A stretch of 64,000 nt of DNA. Origin: Acanthococcus lagerstroemiae (taxonomy: Eukaryota > Arthropoda > Insecta > Hemiptera > Eriococcidae). Position 1 is the first letter of the stretch; the number at the start of each line of letters is the position of its first letter. The notes below the pieces were generated by a model. The model did no database searches and was not told the origin of the DNA. It saw nothing but the letters and a program-made list of their open reading frames with translations. This document shows positions 23,431 through 33,629 of this stretch, piece after piece. Made by a program: the position numbers and the translations under genes. The stretch covers positions 29,848,603 through 29,912,602 of the forward strand of contig CM063112.1 of the NCBI GenBank assembly GCA_031841125.1, written 5' to 3'.

Positions 23431-24118
23431 TGTACATCATTCTATGTGAAGCATTGCTATACATTAAAGGAGATGTAACACAACACTCATAATACATAAA
23501 TAAATAGTACAGGCGATAATAACATCGAACCTCGCATTTGGAGGGGGGGGGGAAGCTGGAATTTGTCGAAATGTCTCAGGTAAGGTATCCGAACTAACAT
23601 ACTAAAAGTCCAGACCCCACCTGCGCAGCTAACGGAACTGTGGCACGTTCGTGCTCCCCAAATTTCGTTTTTCTCCAATATATAGAGTTCTATCAGCCCT
23701 CGAGAAAAATTGTTCAAACAAAAAATATTCCTCGTAAAATTTCCTACAGGACAGTTTATTTGAAAGCCCGCCTACCTCCAACCGTTAGTCTACAAAATTA
23801 ATTTAAGTTATCAATTATCGAGTTTTCTGTTTTTCGCGAATTTTTTGTAGTTATAGATGCCCGAATACATAGAACATACTCTCATCACTCATTCTAACTA
23901 CAGAACAGCCTCTTTGAATGTTGACTTGTAAAATTTCATCCAAGTACCTAGTCAAATTAATATTTTTTAGAAAGTTTATACTCCAAAAGGAATGTAATGC
24001 AAAGTGAAAAGAGATTTCATTAAAAACAATTTTTGCAACACTAGAGAATAATTCATGTACGAGAGCAAAAAAACAAAAAGAGAGAGAGAGAAAGGCAGAA
24101 AGATATTTAATTATACAG

Positions 24119-24331
24119 TTACATGCTACAGTTGTCGTCGTCATCCGAGTCAACAATGTCGTCGTTCACTTTGTCCTCCGAGTCCGTAAGAACGACGTCT
24201 GAGTCTTCATCCTGCTCTCGGACCCCGGCGTTGATAGGGTCCGTTTCCCTAGCAGCGCCCATTTCAAATTCGAAGTTCAAAATTTCAGGATCGTTAGTGC
24301 TATGTTAGTGCTGTACAAATTCTCATTAGTG
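24119..24331 (-). pseudogene. Acidic C-terminal tail of an unidentified protein in the TIR element
   Basis: The minus strand from about 24,331 reads TNDPEILNFEFEMGAARETD, then VREQDEDSDVVLTDSEDKVN, then DDIVDSDDDDNCSM and a stop at 24,119-24,121. A highly acidic end just before a stop is seen in several DDE transposases, including pogo/Tigger-type. Its position between long inverted repeats suggests the last part of the element's own transposase. The catalytic region is not visible and the frame is lost upstream. Function is inferred from context only. Confidence 0.45.
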
Positions 24332-24427
24332 CTGCCCCTTTCCATACTTTCTAAAAAATGAATTTGGGCGCTGCTGGGGAAATCGGTTATATAATCAATT
24401 AGACAGCAATCAATCCCCCCTTCAAGC

Positions 24428-24640
24428 TGGGTTTAGAAGAGGATTTTCTACAATGGACCATATGCAAACAGTGAAACAAATAATAGAAAAATCGAAAGGA
24501 TATAATTTAAAAGTCCATCTCTTGTTCGTAGATTTCCAGAAGGTATTCGACACTGTGGATCATATCAGCTTGTGGAAATTATTTGTACAATGTACTAATC
24601 GGTTTTCGAATAATTCATGTGGAACACCGATTTGAGGAGA
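24428..24640 (+). mobile_element. RTE-like RT scrap nested in the TIR element
   Basis: The frame reads QAGFRRGFSTMDHMQTVKQI, then KVHLLFVDFQKVFDTVDHIS. This is RT block 2 and the first catalytic Asp block (F-V-D-F-Q-K-x-F-D). It breaks down near 24,600 and lies inside the long-TIR element, so it was probably inserted there. Confidence 0.75.
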
Positions 24641-25119
24641 CTACAGTGGAAGTATGCTAGTCGACTACCTTGATGTCATGTATTCAGCAAACAATGATAC
24701 TATTCTGTATAGTAAGAATGAGTGCCGAATGTGTTTTCTACCTATGTAGGCGTCACAACTGCGAACAATTCGCAAAATACTTCATAATTCATAACTTAAA
24801 TGAACTCTGTAGGCTAACGGTTGGAGCTAGGCGGGCTTTAAAATACACTATCATATAGAAAATTTCACGAAAAACATTTTTTCTTTGAAAAGTTTTTCTC
24901 TAGGCTTAATAAAACTCTAGATATTGAAGAAAAACTAAATTTGGGGGGCAAGAACGTGCCACAGTTCCGTTAGCGGCGAAGGTGGGGGTCTGGACTTTTA
25001 GTATGGTAGTTCGGACACCTTACCTGAGACATTTCGACAAATTCCAGCTTCCCCTCTCCTCAAAATGCGAGGTTCGATGTTTTAAGTGCCTTTATCGCCT
25101 GTACTAAGATAAATAAATA

Positions 25120-26459
25120 CTAAATTTAAACATCTACAGCTTTTAGAATCGATTTGTATGAACGGGCCGGCGTGTTTCGTAATCCGAATCAATTTTTAAT
25201 GATCCGATCCGTAAAATTTTCAGATAATTTTAAATTTTAATTATGACAAAAGTAAAATGACAATTAGTGATGAAAAACTAATGCAACTATGGGCTATTTC
25301 AATATTTTACATCAATCCGCGCATTATTATTTGTCGTTTTATTAATTATTTATTTATTTATTTGTATTTTTAAATTAGAAATACTCCGACTTTATCTGAT
25401 CGGTGAGCCGAAATTATAATTTCAATAGATCTGTTACCCCATCAATTGTGAGGGCCGGCAAACCTCCATACATATTGGTGACTTAAGTTGCTCGACTACA
25501 ATTTTCAGATTAGTGCGCCTAAAACGGAACACCCAATACACTGCTCACGTGATCCACTTCACCTCAAATTGTGTATCAACTCATAAATACTTTCGGATGC
25601 TGCACCGCTGATGACAACACAGAATCAACCTAAGCCCCTTCATCGGTCCTCGCTGAAAAAGTCGACAACAATAATTGCTCGCCTCATTACGCGGCTGTAT
25701 CCGGCACTTGAAAAGAATCTACTCTTTGAGAGTAATCGCAGCACAATTCGAAAACAAGTGAACAGCGTAAAAGAGGCAAACTGTTGGCTACAGATGCGGA
25801 GATTAGCCATTTTCAAAGCCGATACCTTCGATGACGACTCTTGTATTTTCCAGCTGAGTACGCGCTGAAGATAGTGCCTACTCGCGGCAATCGCGACCGG
25901 GCTTATGCAGCAAAATTATTTTCGTATAGGTGCTCTCTCTCGCGCGCGCTCTCTCTCTCCCCTTTTAAGTGATTTATAAATCGAGTTTGAACAGCTTTCA
26001 TAGTTCCCAAGCCAGGATGATTATACTGCTCTGGGTAGATTGCGTGTATATTTCGGAACATCAGCGAGTCGAAATTGAGACCCTTCATCAGACTCGTGTT
26101 TGCCGGGATGATTCGAGCGATATCGAATTTTGTTTGCGGATAACTCTTTATGAGCGCCGGTGTTTGTATAAATAAAACAACCGAGAGAGAATGTCGCTAA
26201 TAAAAACAAGATCTTGCGTTTCGACACGGAGGGGCAAATTTCGTAATATTCAAATTCTCAATCGCATATTCTATGATTTCGCGGTATTAGCGAGCGCAGC
26301 GTAAATTCGATAAACTCGGTTGTAATTCAGTTTGAATATACTCTCGCAAATCCGTTTTCTTTATTACGAGGGTTATTCGAAAAGTGAGACCCCACCCCCA
26401 CTGTAGAATCGGTAAGATTAATCCTTTCAAGTGGGCGTGATCTCAAATTATTCGCACAA
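25120..26459. other. No gene recognised; low-complexity and TIR-like traces
   Basis: 25,930-25,970 is a CT/GC simple repeat (TCTCTCGCGCGCGCTCTCTC). 26,366-26,390 (ACGAGGGTTATTCGAAAAGT) resembles one end of a mariner-type TIR, but no partner was found. 25,870-26,340 is complex, non-repetitive sequence without a defensible gene. Confidence 0.35.
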
Positions 26460-26960
26460 GTGTATGTTTCACAATGAAACTCCCTTCCAATAAGGGTATC
26501 GAAATTTATTAAACCTGAAACCTTCCCAGAGTTCAGACGAACACATCCAGAAAGTACGAGCCCCCCAGCTCTTACGGTTCAGCCGCCAACCACGAACAAA
26601 CACACGCAGACAAACAAACACTCATATAACTTGACTAACAAACTGCCGGACACGAGGTAACACATGTCTTCGATTAAAAGCAAGGCCTTCATGGTTATGA
26701 ATCTCCTCATGCACCTCGAGATCCACATTCCCTGAACTGACACGAATTCGATGTAAAATATCTTCTGACATGTCATCCTTGTACTTGTTCCCCAGTTCTT
26801 GTGGATTCGACGTCAAAATAATTATAGCAAATAATGTACGTATCTGATTTGGAGATGCAGAAACAATTGCTTCAGCGATTGTCATGTCCTAAAGAGTGTC
26901 GTTTTCAAGCAAATTGAGCTGTTGTGGAAGATTAGATCTTCTGGCTCGCGGCATTGTAAA
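26460..26960 (-). mobile_element. Helitron helicase relic fused to a Helitron-like leader
   Basis: On the minus strand from about 26,955 the text reads LPQQLNLLENDTL, a stop where Trp is expected, then DMTIAEAIVSASPNQIRTLF, AIIILTSNPQELGNKYKDDM and SEDILHRIRV. A frameshift leads to ALLLIEDMCYLVSGSLLVKL. These phrases match the helicase part of animal Helitron Rep/Hel proteins (SPNQIRTLFAIIL; KYKD-x-MSEDILHR; LLIED-x-C). The ATP-binding and Rep motifs are absent. Immediately after, bases 26,610-26,460 match in reverse the Helitron-like leader at 58,340-58,500, so the two parts look fused. Confidence 0.75.
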
Positions 26961-27248
26961 TAACACTGTTCATTTTGCGAGGCTGAAATGCAATAAGGGT
27001 AGAAAACTGAAAAAAGCCGTGCACCCGCTCTCCATTTCCGCGGACAGGCGAAAATAAGATATTTCAAACAACGGTAGACAACTGAAAAACCAGAAAGAAA
27101 ACCAAACCCACTTCCATAGCACTCCAGGGGGTCTAAATCAAAAATCATCCTCAAAATTGAAATCAGTGACTTCGAAAACCTGAAAAATCGACTCCTGTAT
27201 CAAACATTATTTTTTACACTCGTTTCTCCATTTTTGGGTCTCGCTATG

Positions 27249-28320
27249 AACAGATAGAGGGTCCCAAGAAGTGCTTGATTAGAACCCTTTGGAACAGATT
27301 TGAGTGAGATTTGTATTTCTAGCTATTTTTGCAGCATTCAATTCCTACTAGACCCGAAGCCCTGATATAAATAATTACATGTTAAACTTGACTCCTCTTA
27401 AGCGTCGGGTCAAAATTTCCCTATGAACTGACAACTTGGCTCATTTTTTCGTATTATCGCACAATCCTAGGGGATTTTCAGGCTTGGTGTGGAGGGACGT
27501 ATGACGATGCACGCATGCCAAAGTGGCCCCTATGACACCACACCCCCCGCCCCGGAAACTACCCTTTCGAGTATCGCATCAGTGACCGGAGGGAAATAGG
27601 GGATGCTACAAGACTTTTCCAAAATAAGGGCCCCTAACATACCAGAAAAAAAACCAAGACCCAATAGGCTTAAGAGATTAATCAACAACTCGAGTAGCGG
27701 GAAAGCCAACCTGATCAGCAAAGGGCTCAACAGGGCGCAGAACAGCACCATTGGCTCAATTCGGAACCACCTGGCTCGAGTGAATTTGCCAAATGGAGCG
27801 CGGGGTGGAAACGCGGGAGCATCCGGCGGACGTTAGCTTGTAAGTAAGTCGCCACCTAATGCGAACTCCACTAACAAGGTAAGCAATAAAAAACAGAAAT
27901 CTGGAAGGGACGGAATAAATCAAAATGAAAATCACGGACCTGAGGAACATACTATTGCCCTAAACCGGCTAGTAGACACCGTGGGGCATACAGTCCACAA
28001 CGATCTATCACCAAACTTCTGCCCCCTTTTTCCCACCGCTAAAAAAATGCAAAATAAGTTTTGGCATCTGAATCCCCCCCCCCCAATAAAAAATATAACA
28101 AAAAGGAATTCTGGTATGTAAACACTTTATATTACAACTGCCAGGGCCATGCTAATGAGGAAAGGCTAATCGATCTGGAGAACGCACTTCAAAAAACTAA
28201 ATTCGATGTTTTAGGTCTAAGCGAAATAAAAAGAAAGGGTGAAGCACTCTAGTAAAACGTAAAAACGGTAATATATTCTACTTTTTTGATGAAACAGCAG
28301 GATATAGGGGAGTAGGCTTC
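27249..28320 (+). mobile_element. Retrotransposon head: 5' region, basic ORF, start of endonuclease
   Basis: Bases 27,256-27,672 reappear in the same orientation at 54,880-55,190, marking a repeated 5' region. A 77-codon frame at 27,603-27,836 is rich in Arg, Asn and Gly; its role is unknown. From about 28,110 a frame reads FWYVNTLYYNCQGHANEERL, then KTKFDVLGLSEIKRKGE. This is the beginning of an APE-type endonuclease: the Asn near the N-terminus and the metal-binding Glu in G-L-S-E are present. A stop ends that frame, and it resumes as KRKNGNIFYFFDETAGYRGV before being cut at about 28,320. The element has no body here; related 3' sequence lies beyond the far arm of the palindrome. Confidence 0.7.
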
Positions 28321-28375
28321 TAGGGTGATCCACGAAAGTTAACCCCCCCCCTCATTTTTTTTCTGAACCGATTGG

Positions 28376-28870
28376 CATTGGGTACCTCCCTGTTCGACAT
28401 AAATTTCAATTTCGATAAATTCATGACCAGGCTGTGTTCATTTTTTGCTATCAGTGCAATGTCACCTGCAAACCTAAGGTTGTTTAAATTTTTGCCCGTA
28501 ATTCTTATACCTACGCTTTCCCATTCCAGTTCCCTGAATATTTGTTCCAATACGCAATTAAAAGGGTTTGGGGATAGTGGGTCCCCATGTTTTACCCTTC
28601 TTTTGATAGAGAGGTTCTCACCCATTAGTCAGTCTTAACAGAGGCAGTCGAGTGACCGTATCGATGGACGAGAATTTCTATGATTCTCCTAGGTACACCT
28701 TGTGCCGCCAGGACCTGCCATAGTTACTCGTGGTAAATCGAGTCGTTCGCTTTATTGAAGTCGATAAACATTACCCACATTTCCATATTGTATTCTCTGG
28801 TTATATCAGTCAGTTGATTTAGAGTTTATATATGGTCTATAGTGGAAGTTTTTCTGAATCCGCCTTGAAT
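28376..28870 (-). mobile_element. Left-tip RT fragment (mirror of 53,990-54,486)
   Basis: The minus strand reads GGFRKTSTIDHI-like, a decayed FIDFNKANDS-type block, then GENLSIKRRVKHGDPLSPNP, LEQIFRELEWESVGIR and LNNLRFAGDIALIAKNEHSL. The second catalytic Asp of the usual A-D-D is retained but the first is Gly. The arm ends inside the post-catalytic region at 28,376. Stops occur before the block starting at 28,625. This copy differs from the right-tip copy by about 8 bases in ~280. Confidence 0.85.
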
Positions 28871-29339
28871 AGTATGGAAAAATTCTCAAAATGTTCGAAA
28901 ATTTAAAAAAAATGGAAAAATGGGATAACCACATTTTCTTCCTGAATGTTTATCGCTGAGCTCGAATTCGCTGTCCGAATTTGGCACTGACCTTCCAGTG
29001 CCGGTGCCGAAATACGATTAAAAATTCTGTTACATTGATACTAAGTGTCGAAAACTGTGTGCGGATCGATTTTGTTAGAAGTAGTCGTCTTAACTAATCC
29101 ACCCCCCCCCCCTAACCAGAAGAACAGAAGGGATAATTTTTGTATAACTAATAAAAATGATTACGACTCTGACTGAGCAGGTGGAAAGAAGCACAAATTT
29201 CGAAGGTGAAATAGGAACATGAAACAAGAACAGAATCGTACCTTTGATGTATTATATTTACTAACAAATTGAACATGCGAAACTCAAAATTATAACAACA
29301 GGTTACGATGAATTTTAGGAAAAATCAGAATTTGCTGGT

Positions 29340-29735
29340 CTTCGGTGTTTGCACAGAAGAAGCGGTTCCACAATCAACTGAGAGGTCTGTGTAGAATTTC
29401 GAAAATATGATCTTTCAATCAGAAACCGTAAAAATAAGTTTTCAGTAGGTATTAAAATTCAGAGGGATTCAAGAAAATTGGTGAAATATGAAATTAATGC
29501 ATTCTATTATCCAGAACAGAGTAACTACGACGAGATACAGATTTCTAAAGCCCATGAAAATCGAAATTACATACCGCATTCCAGTAACTATTTGGGAAAG
29601 TCGACAGATTCAAACTTTCAGGGAGAGAATTTGTATCGAAGCAGCGATTCCACGAATGGACGGCAAGGTTTGGTTTGCAGCATCAAAATACGAGGGGAAG
29701 ATATAAAATCTAATGAAAAATGAAATTAATTCTAT
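29340..29735 (+). other. Open frames of unknown nature, mirrored at 50,748-51,122 and 53,184-53,540
   Basis: In the right arm the mirrored minus frame is 124 codons long, beginning HRRSGSTINCEVCIEFRKYD. In the second tandem copy a one-base deletion shortens and shifts it to 118 codons. In the left arm stops cut the same region to 82 codons. An overlapping 72-codon frame contains IPRMDGKVWFAASK(Y/F)EGKI. I recognise neither. The stop codons on the left argue against a maintained gene. Confidence 0.35.
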
Positions 29736-30107
29736 CTGTAAGAATATAAATCAAGCTAATGAAAAATAAAAATATTAGGTATAATTTGAAACACACTATC
29801 CAAACCTGTGGAATGGCATTGGCCCCGTCAGTAAGTTTCGGAATTCTGTTTCAATGCAACTGCATCTGTTAAGATACTTCAAAGAAACCGAGGCTCAAAA
29901 TTCTCACAAAATGCGATAAGAAAGTTTCGTGGATCATCAGGTTCTCCCAAATTTGGTATTAATATGTATTATAGTTCCATTGTATCTTGAGAACCGTGGC
30001 ATTCACAGTTTAGGGGAGGGGGACGTGTAATAAATTCATCAGTAAACCGAATATAGATATTTTATTGATTTTCAAGGTTACCTATCAATTTGATTCAACT
30101 TGAAAAT

Positions 30108-30471
30108 TGAGGCACTTTGATTAGGGAGGAGTGAAGCTCAAGTTCGAAAAAGTTGAAACATTGGATGTCATTTTTGGGTTCTCGAGTTCTAGAATCCTAA
30201 ATGTCAAGACTGAGTTCCGCGACTGGTATATACTGGTTGAAAAAAGGGGTCATTTGCATCACTTCTGTTTGCTGAAGATGGTGAGATTAAAAAAAAATCA
30301 ATGGAAAAACGGATTTCGGGGGGACGTTCAGCCCCTCAGGAGACGATTCTACGAGACAACTGTACATGCCAAATTCTTCTCTATCCGAATCTTCTTGCAT
30401 TTATTTTGTAATCAACCCGAACCCGAACTATAAACGGTGACCTTTCTCCTTATTCAAACAGAACTGCGTAT
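30108..30471. other. Left-arm-only 364-bp segment
   Basis: The right arm reads straight through CAACTTGAAAAT|GTAAGTAAAAA (reverse complement of 50,351-50,380). The left arm has 364 bp between the same flanks. Inside is a 100-codon plus frame (30,131-30,433) with no recognised motif. At most AT or T is duplicated at the borders and there are no inverted ends. It is either an insertion on the left or a deletion on the right. Confidence 0.7.
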
Positions 30472-30599
30472 GTAAGTAAAAATAACAATTCTAGATTGAA
30501 TAGATATATTTATGGAAAGTACACTGCCAAAAGCGTTTGATATTACTACCTAAAGAGTGGCATTAAGAACTATAACTGTAATGGTGCTGAGTAGTAATA

Positions 30600-31080
30600 A
30601 CATAAATACTTCATAATAGTATGCAGAAAATGAACAATATTTCTATCGACATATTATCGATAGCTCGTGCTTGCTGTCATGCAACTGTTATGAATCAGAC
30701 CTATAAGACTGATAAGGTGTTAAAATGACTTGACGCAAGTAAAAATACCGCAAGCCAATTATATTGAAATATGTACATAGTGACGCGCGGGAGCTGAAAA
30801 ACATCGAAAATCTCTACTCCGAGAGGGCCTCTAAAAGATACAATAGTGAAATAAGAATCCTAATAAAAATTTCTATCAACATATTATCGATAGCTCGGCG
30901 TTTTTAAACACTAATTGCTGTCGTCATTTTCAGTAACGATAATTAATCAAGAATATACGATTGATTAATTAGGACGTTAAATGACTTGAACAAGGTAAAA
31001 AAATGTCCCGCGCTGATTGTATCGAAATATACAGCGATGCGGGAAGCTGAAAAAGAAAATTAGTAACACATACATAAAAA
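30600..31080. repeat. Spacer repeat with CTATCGA-N7-TCGATAG dyads (left, outer)
   Basis: Two related ~230-bp units each begin with the dyad CTATC(G/A)A-N7-TCGATAG (30,643-30,663 and 30,873-30,893). They continue through ACTTGA(C/A)…CCGC…TATTGAAATAT-like text. They are mirrored at 49,756-50,260 and again, through the tandem duplication, at 52,175-52,680. A third diverged unit lies at 33,760-34,080. Confidence 0.7.
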
Positions 31081-31139
31081 TTAGAAATAAGTACCTAAAA
31101 TAGCGGGGCATGCAGGACTGAAATTCGTTAAGTAGACAC

Positions 31140-31745
31140 CGACACAGATGACAACACTGATAAAGATGACTGCCTCGACAAAGACAAATACACCAGCAAA
31201 GTCAACAACACCGACGAAGACAACACCGACAAGGATGAAAACATTGATTAAGACAACAAAATCACTAAAGAAACAAAAACACCAACCAAGACAACAGGGA
31301 GACCAAGACGACATCATCGATAAAGACAACACCAACCAAGACAACACAGAGACCAAGATGACACCGACAAAGATAACAAAAACAACCAAGACGACATCTT
31401 TGATAAAGACAACACCAACCAAGACAACACAGAGACCAAGATGACACCGACAAAGATAACAAAAACAACCAAGACGACATCTTTTGATAAAGACAACACA
31501 GAGACCAAGATGACACCGACAAAGATAACAAAAACAACCAAGACGACATCTTTTGATAAAGACAACACAGAGACCAAGATGACACCGACAAAGATAACAA
31601 AAACAACCAAGACGACATCTTTGATAAAGACAACACCAACCAAGACAACACAGAGACCAAGATGACACCGACAAAGATAAAAACAACCAAGACGACATCT
31701 TTGATAAAGACAACACCAACCAAGAACACACAGAGACCAAAACGA
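31140..31745 (+). repeat. 18-bp AC-rich minisatellite with ~75-bp higher-order unit (left, outer)
   Basis: The array is built from variants of AACACCRACYAAGAWGAC. From 31,325 it is organised in about six higher-order units of 72-84 bp around GATAAAGACAACACCAACCA and ACAACCAAGACGACATCTTT. Because the period is a multiple of three it stays open in several frames on both strands (154 to 219 codons on the minus strand). Those frames are repeat by-products. The mirror at 49,150-49,700 has fewer higher-order units. Confidence 0.85.
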
Positions 31746-33580
31746 CACTATACTAACATAGGTGAACCGTCGCCCCTGGTAATATATATGTAGTATATCA
31801 AAATTAAAAGGAACTTATGTATCGGCAGGGCATTGTCGGATTCAAAGTCAGTACCCCTAGGATAGGTGAAAAACTCCCACCTACAACCCCCCGCAGAAAT
31901 ATAAATAAATATTATAGTATACCTCCCATTAAAGTAAATTATGAATCTGTGGGGCACACACCCGCTAAAAAATATTTGTAAATGTTAATAAACTATAAAA
32001 TAAATTATGTATTGGTAGGGCATCATCAGCCCAAAGTAAATACCCACTAACATAGGCGAAAACTCACACCTATAATCCCCATCAGAAAAATAAAAATAGT
32101 ATACTCGTAACTAAAAGTAAATTATGAATTGGTCAGGCATCATCGGCCCAAAGTGGATACCCACTAAAACATAGGTGAAAAGCTCTCACCTGATCCCAAG
32201 CTGAACAATAAATATTATAGTATAACTAAACTAAAAGTAAATTATGTATTGGTGGGGCATTATCGGCCCAAAATCGGCACACAGTAACCCAAAAATATAA
32301 CTATCGCAGGTGAAAAATCACACCAATAACCACTAGCTGAAGAATAAATCTAAACTAAAAGTTAATTATGTGGCATCATCGGCACAAAACCCACTAAGGT
32401 AGGTGGAAACTCACACCTAAAATCCCAAGTTGGAAAAGAAATATTATAGTACAGCCAAACTACAAGAAAAGTATGTATCGGTGAGGCATCATTGAGCTCA
32501 AGTTGAAGCCACTAACATAGGTTAAAACTCACACCTAGTCCCAAGTTGAAAAATAAATATTATAGTATATCTAAACTAAAAGTAAATTATGTATCAGTGG
32601 GGCAACGTCGGCCCAAAGTCAATACCCACTCAGGTAGGTGGAAACTCATACCTATAATCCCAAGTTGAAAAAGAAATATTACAGTACAGCCAAACTAAAA
32701 GAAAATTATGTATCGGTGAGGCATCATCGGGCGTAAGTTGAAAGCCGCTAACATAGGTGAAAACTCACACTTCATCCCAAGCTGAGAAATAAATATTATA
32801 ATATATCTAAACTAAAGGTAAATTATGTATCAGTGGGGCATCATCGGCCCAAAGTCAATGGTAGGTGGAAACTCGCACCTATAATCCCAAACTGAGTATA
32901 CAGCAAAAAGAAAATTAGGTATCAGTGATGCATCACTGGGCTCAAGTTGATAGCCACTAACATAGGTGAAAACTCATACCTAATCCCAAGCTTAAAAATG
33001 AATATAGTATAATCTAAACTAAAAGTTAATTATGTATGAGTGGGGCATCGTCGGTCCAAGGTCAATACCCACTCAGGTAGGTGGAAACTCACACCTATAA
33101 GCCCAAGTTGAAAAAGAAATATTATAGTACAGCCAAACTAAATGTAAATTATGAATCAGTTGGGCATCATTGTCCCAAAGTCGGGACCACTAGCATAGAT
33201 GAAAAATCACAAATACAACCCCCAATTGAAAAATAAAGGTGAATAAACTATAAAACAAAGTATATGTCGGTAGGGCATCATTGGCCCAAAGTGGCTACTC
33301 ACTAACATAGATGAAAACTCATACCTAATCCCAAGCTGAAAAATAAATATTATATTAAAAGTGAATTATGTATTGGTGGGACATCATCGACCCAAAGCCG
33401 GCACACAGCATCGCATGTATATAATTATTACCTGTGAAAAATCACACCTACTATCCCAAGCTAAAAAATGAAAATTATAGTAAATACCAATCTGAACTAA
33501 CAGTAAATCATGTATCACAGGGGCATCAGCGGCCCAAAATCCGTATCCACTAACAAAGGTGAAAATTGGTACAGTCGCAA
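31745..33580. repeat. ~115-bp satellite array (left, outer)
   Basis: About 15 diverged units share ATTATGTATCAGTGGGGCAT, CATCGGCCCAAAGT, CCACTAACATAGGTG, ACTCACACCT, ATCCCAAG(C/T)TGAAAAA and AAACTAAAAGTAAATTATG. Every full unit contains a small dyad AGGTG…CACACCT. Unit lengths vary by indels. The mirror is at 47,455-49,150 and is about 131 bp shorter. Confidence 0.9.
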
Positions 33581-33629
33581 GGAGAAAAACATCGAAAAGA
33601 GGCCGGAGAAAAAACTTATTTCCCCCTTT

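Larger units (their letters stand above)
23506..25105. mobile_element. 1.6-kb DNA element with ~390-bp terminal inverted repeats
   Basis: 23,506-23,895 is the diverged reverse complement of 24,715-25,105. Shared blocks include AGTACAGGCGATAA, ACATCGAACCTCGCATTT, CGAAATGTCTCAGGTAAGG, CTTTTAGTATG-type and CCAACCGTTAG. ATAAATAAAT occurs at both borders (23,496-23,505 and 25,109-25,118) and could be a ~10-bp target duplication, but it is low complexity. Long TIRs with a 9-10-bp duplication would suit a Mutator-like element. The interior carries an acidic protein tail and an inserted RT scrap. Confidence 0.65.

Noticed and set aside
24123..24308. 61-codon Ser-rich plus-strand frame
   Set aside because: It is the antisense of the acidic Asp/Glu-rich tail on the minus strand, which makes better sense because it ends with a stop after an Asp run.
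26366..26390. Mariner-type terminal repeat
   Set aside because: Only one end-like phrase was found. No inverted partner and no TA duplication could be placed.
31081..31740. 219-codon minus-strand frame rich in Val, Cys, Leu and Trp, with several overlapping 144-154-codon frames
   Set aside because: It is the translation of the 18-bp minisatellite and its ~75-bp higher-order unit. All frames are low-complexity and arise because the period is a multiple of three.
31100..33600. CRISPR-like regularly spaced repeats
   Set aside because: Units are contiguous diverged satellites, not identical short repeats with unique spacers, and the surroundings are clearly eukaryotic.
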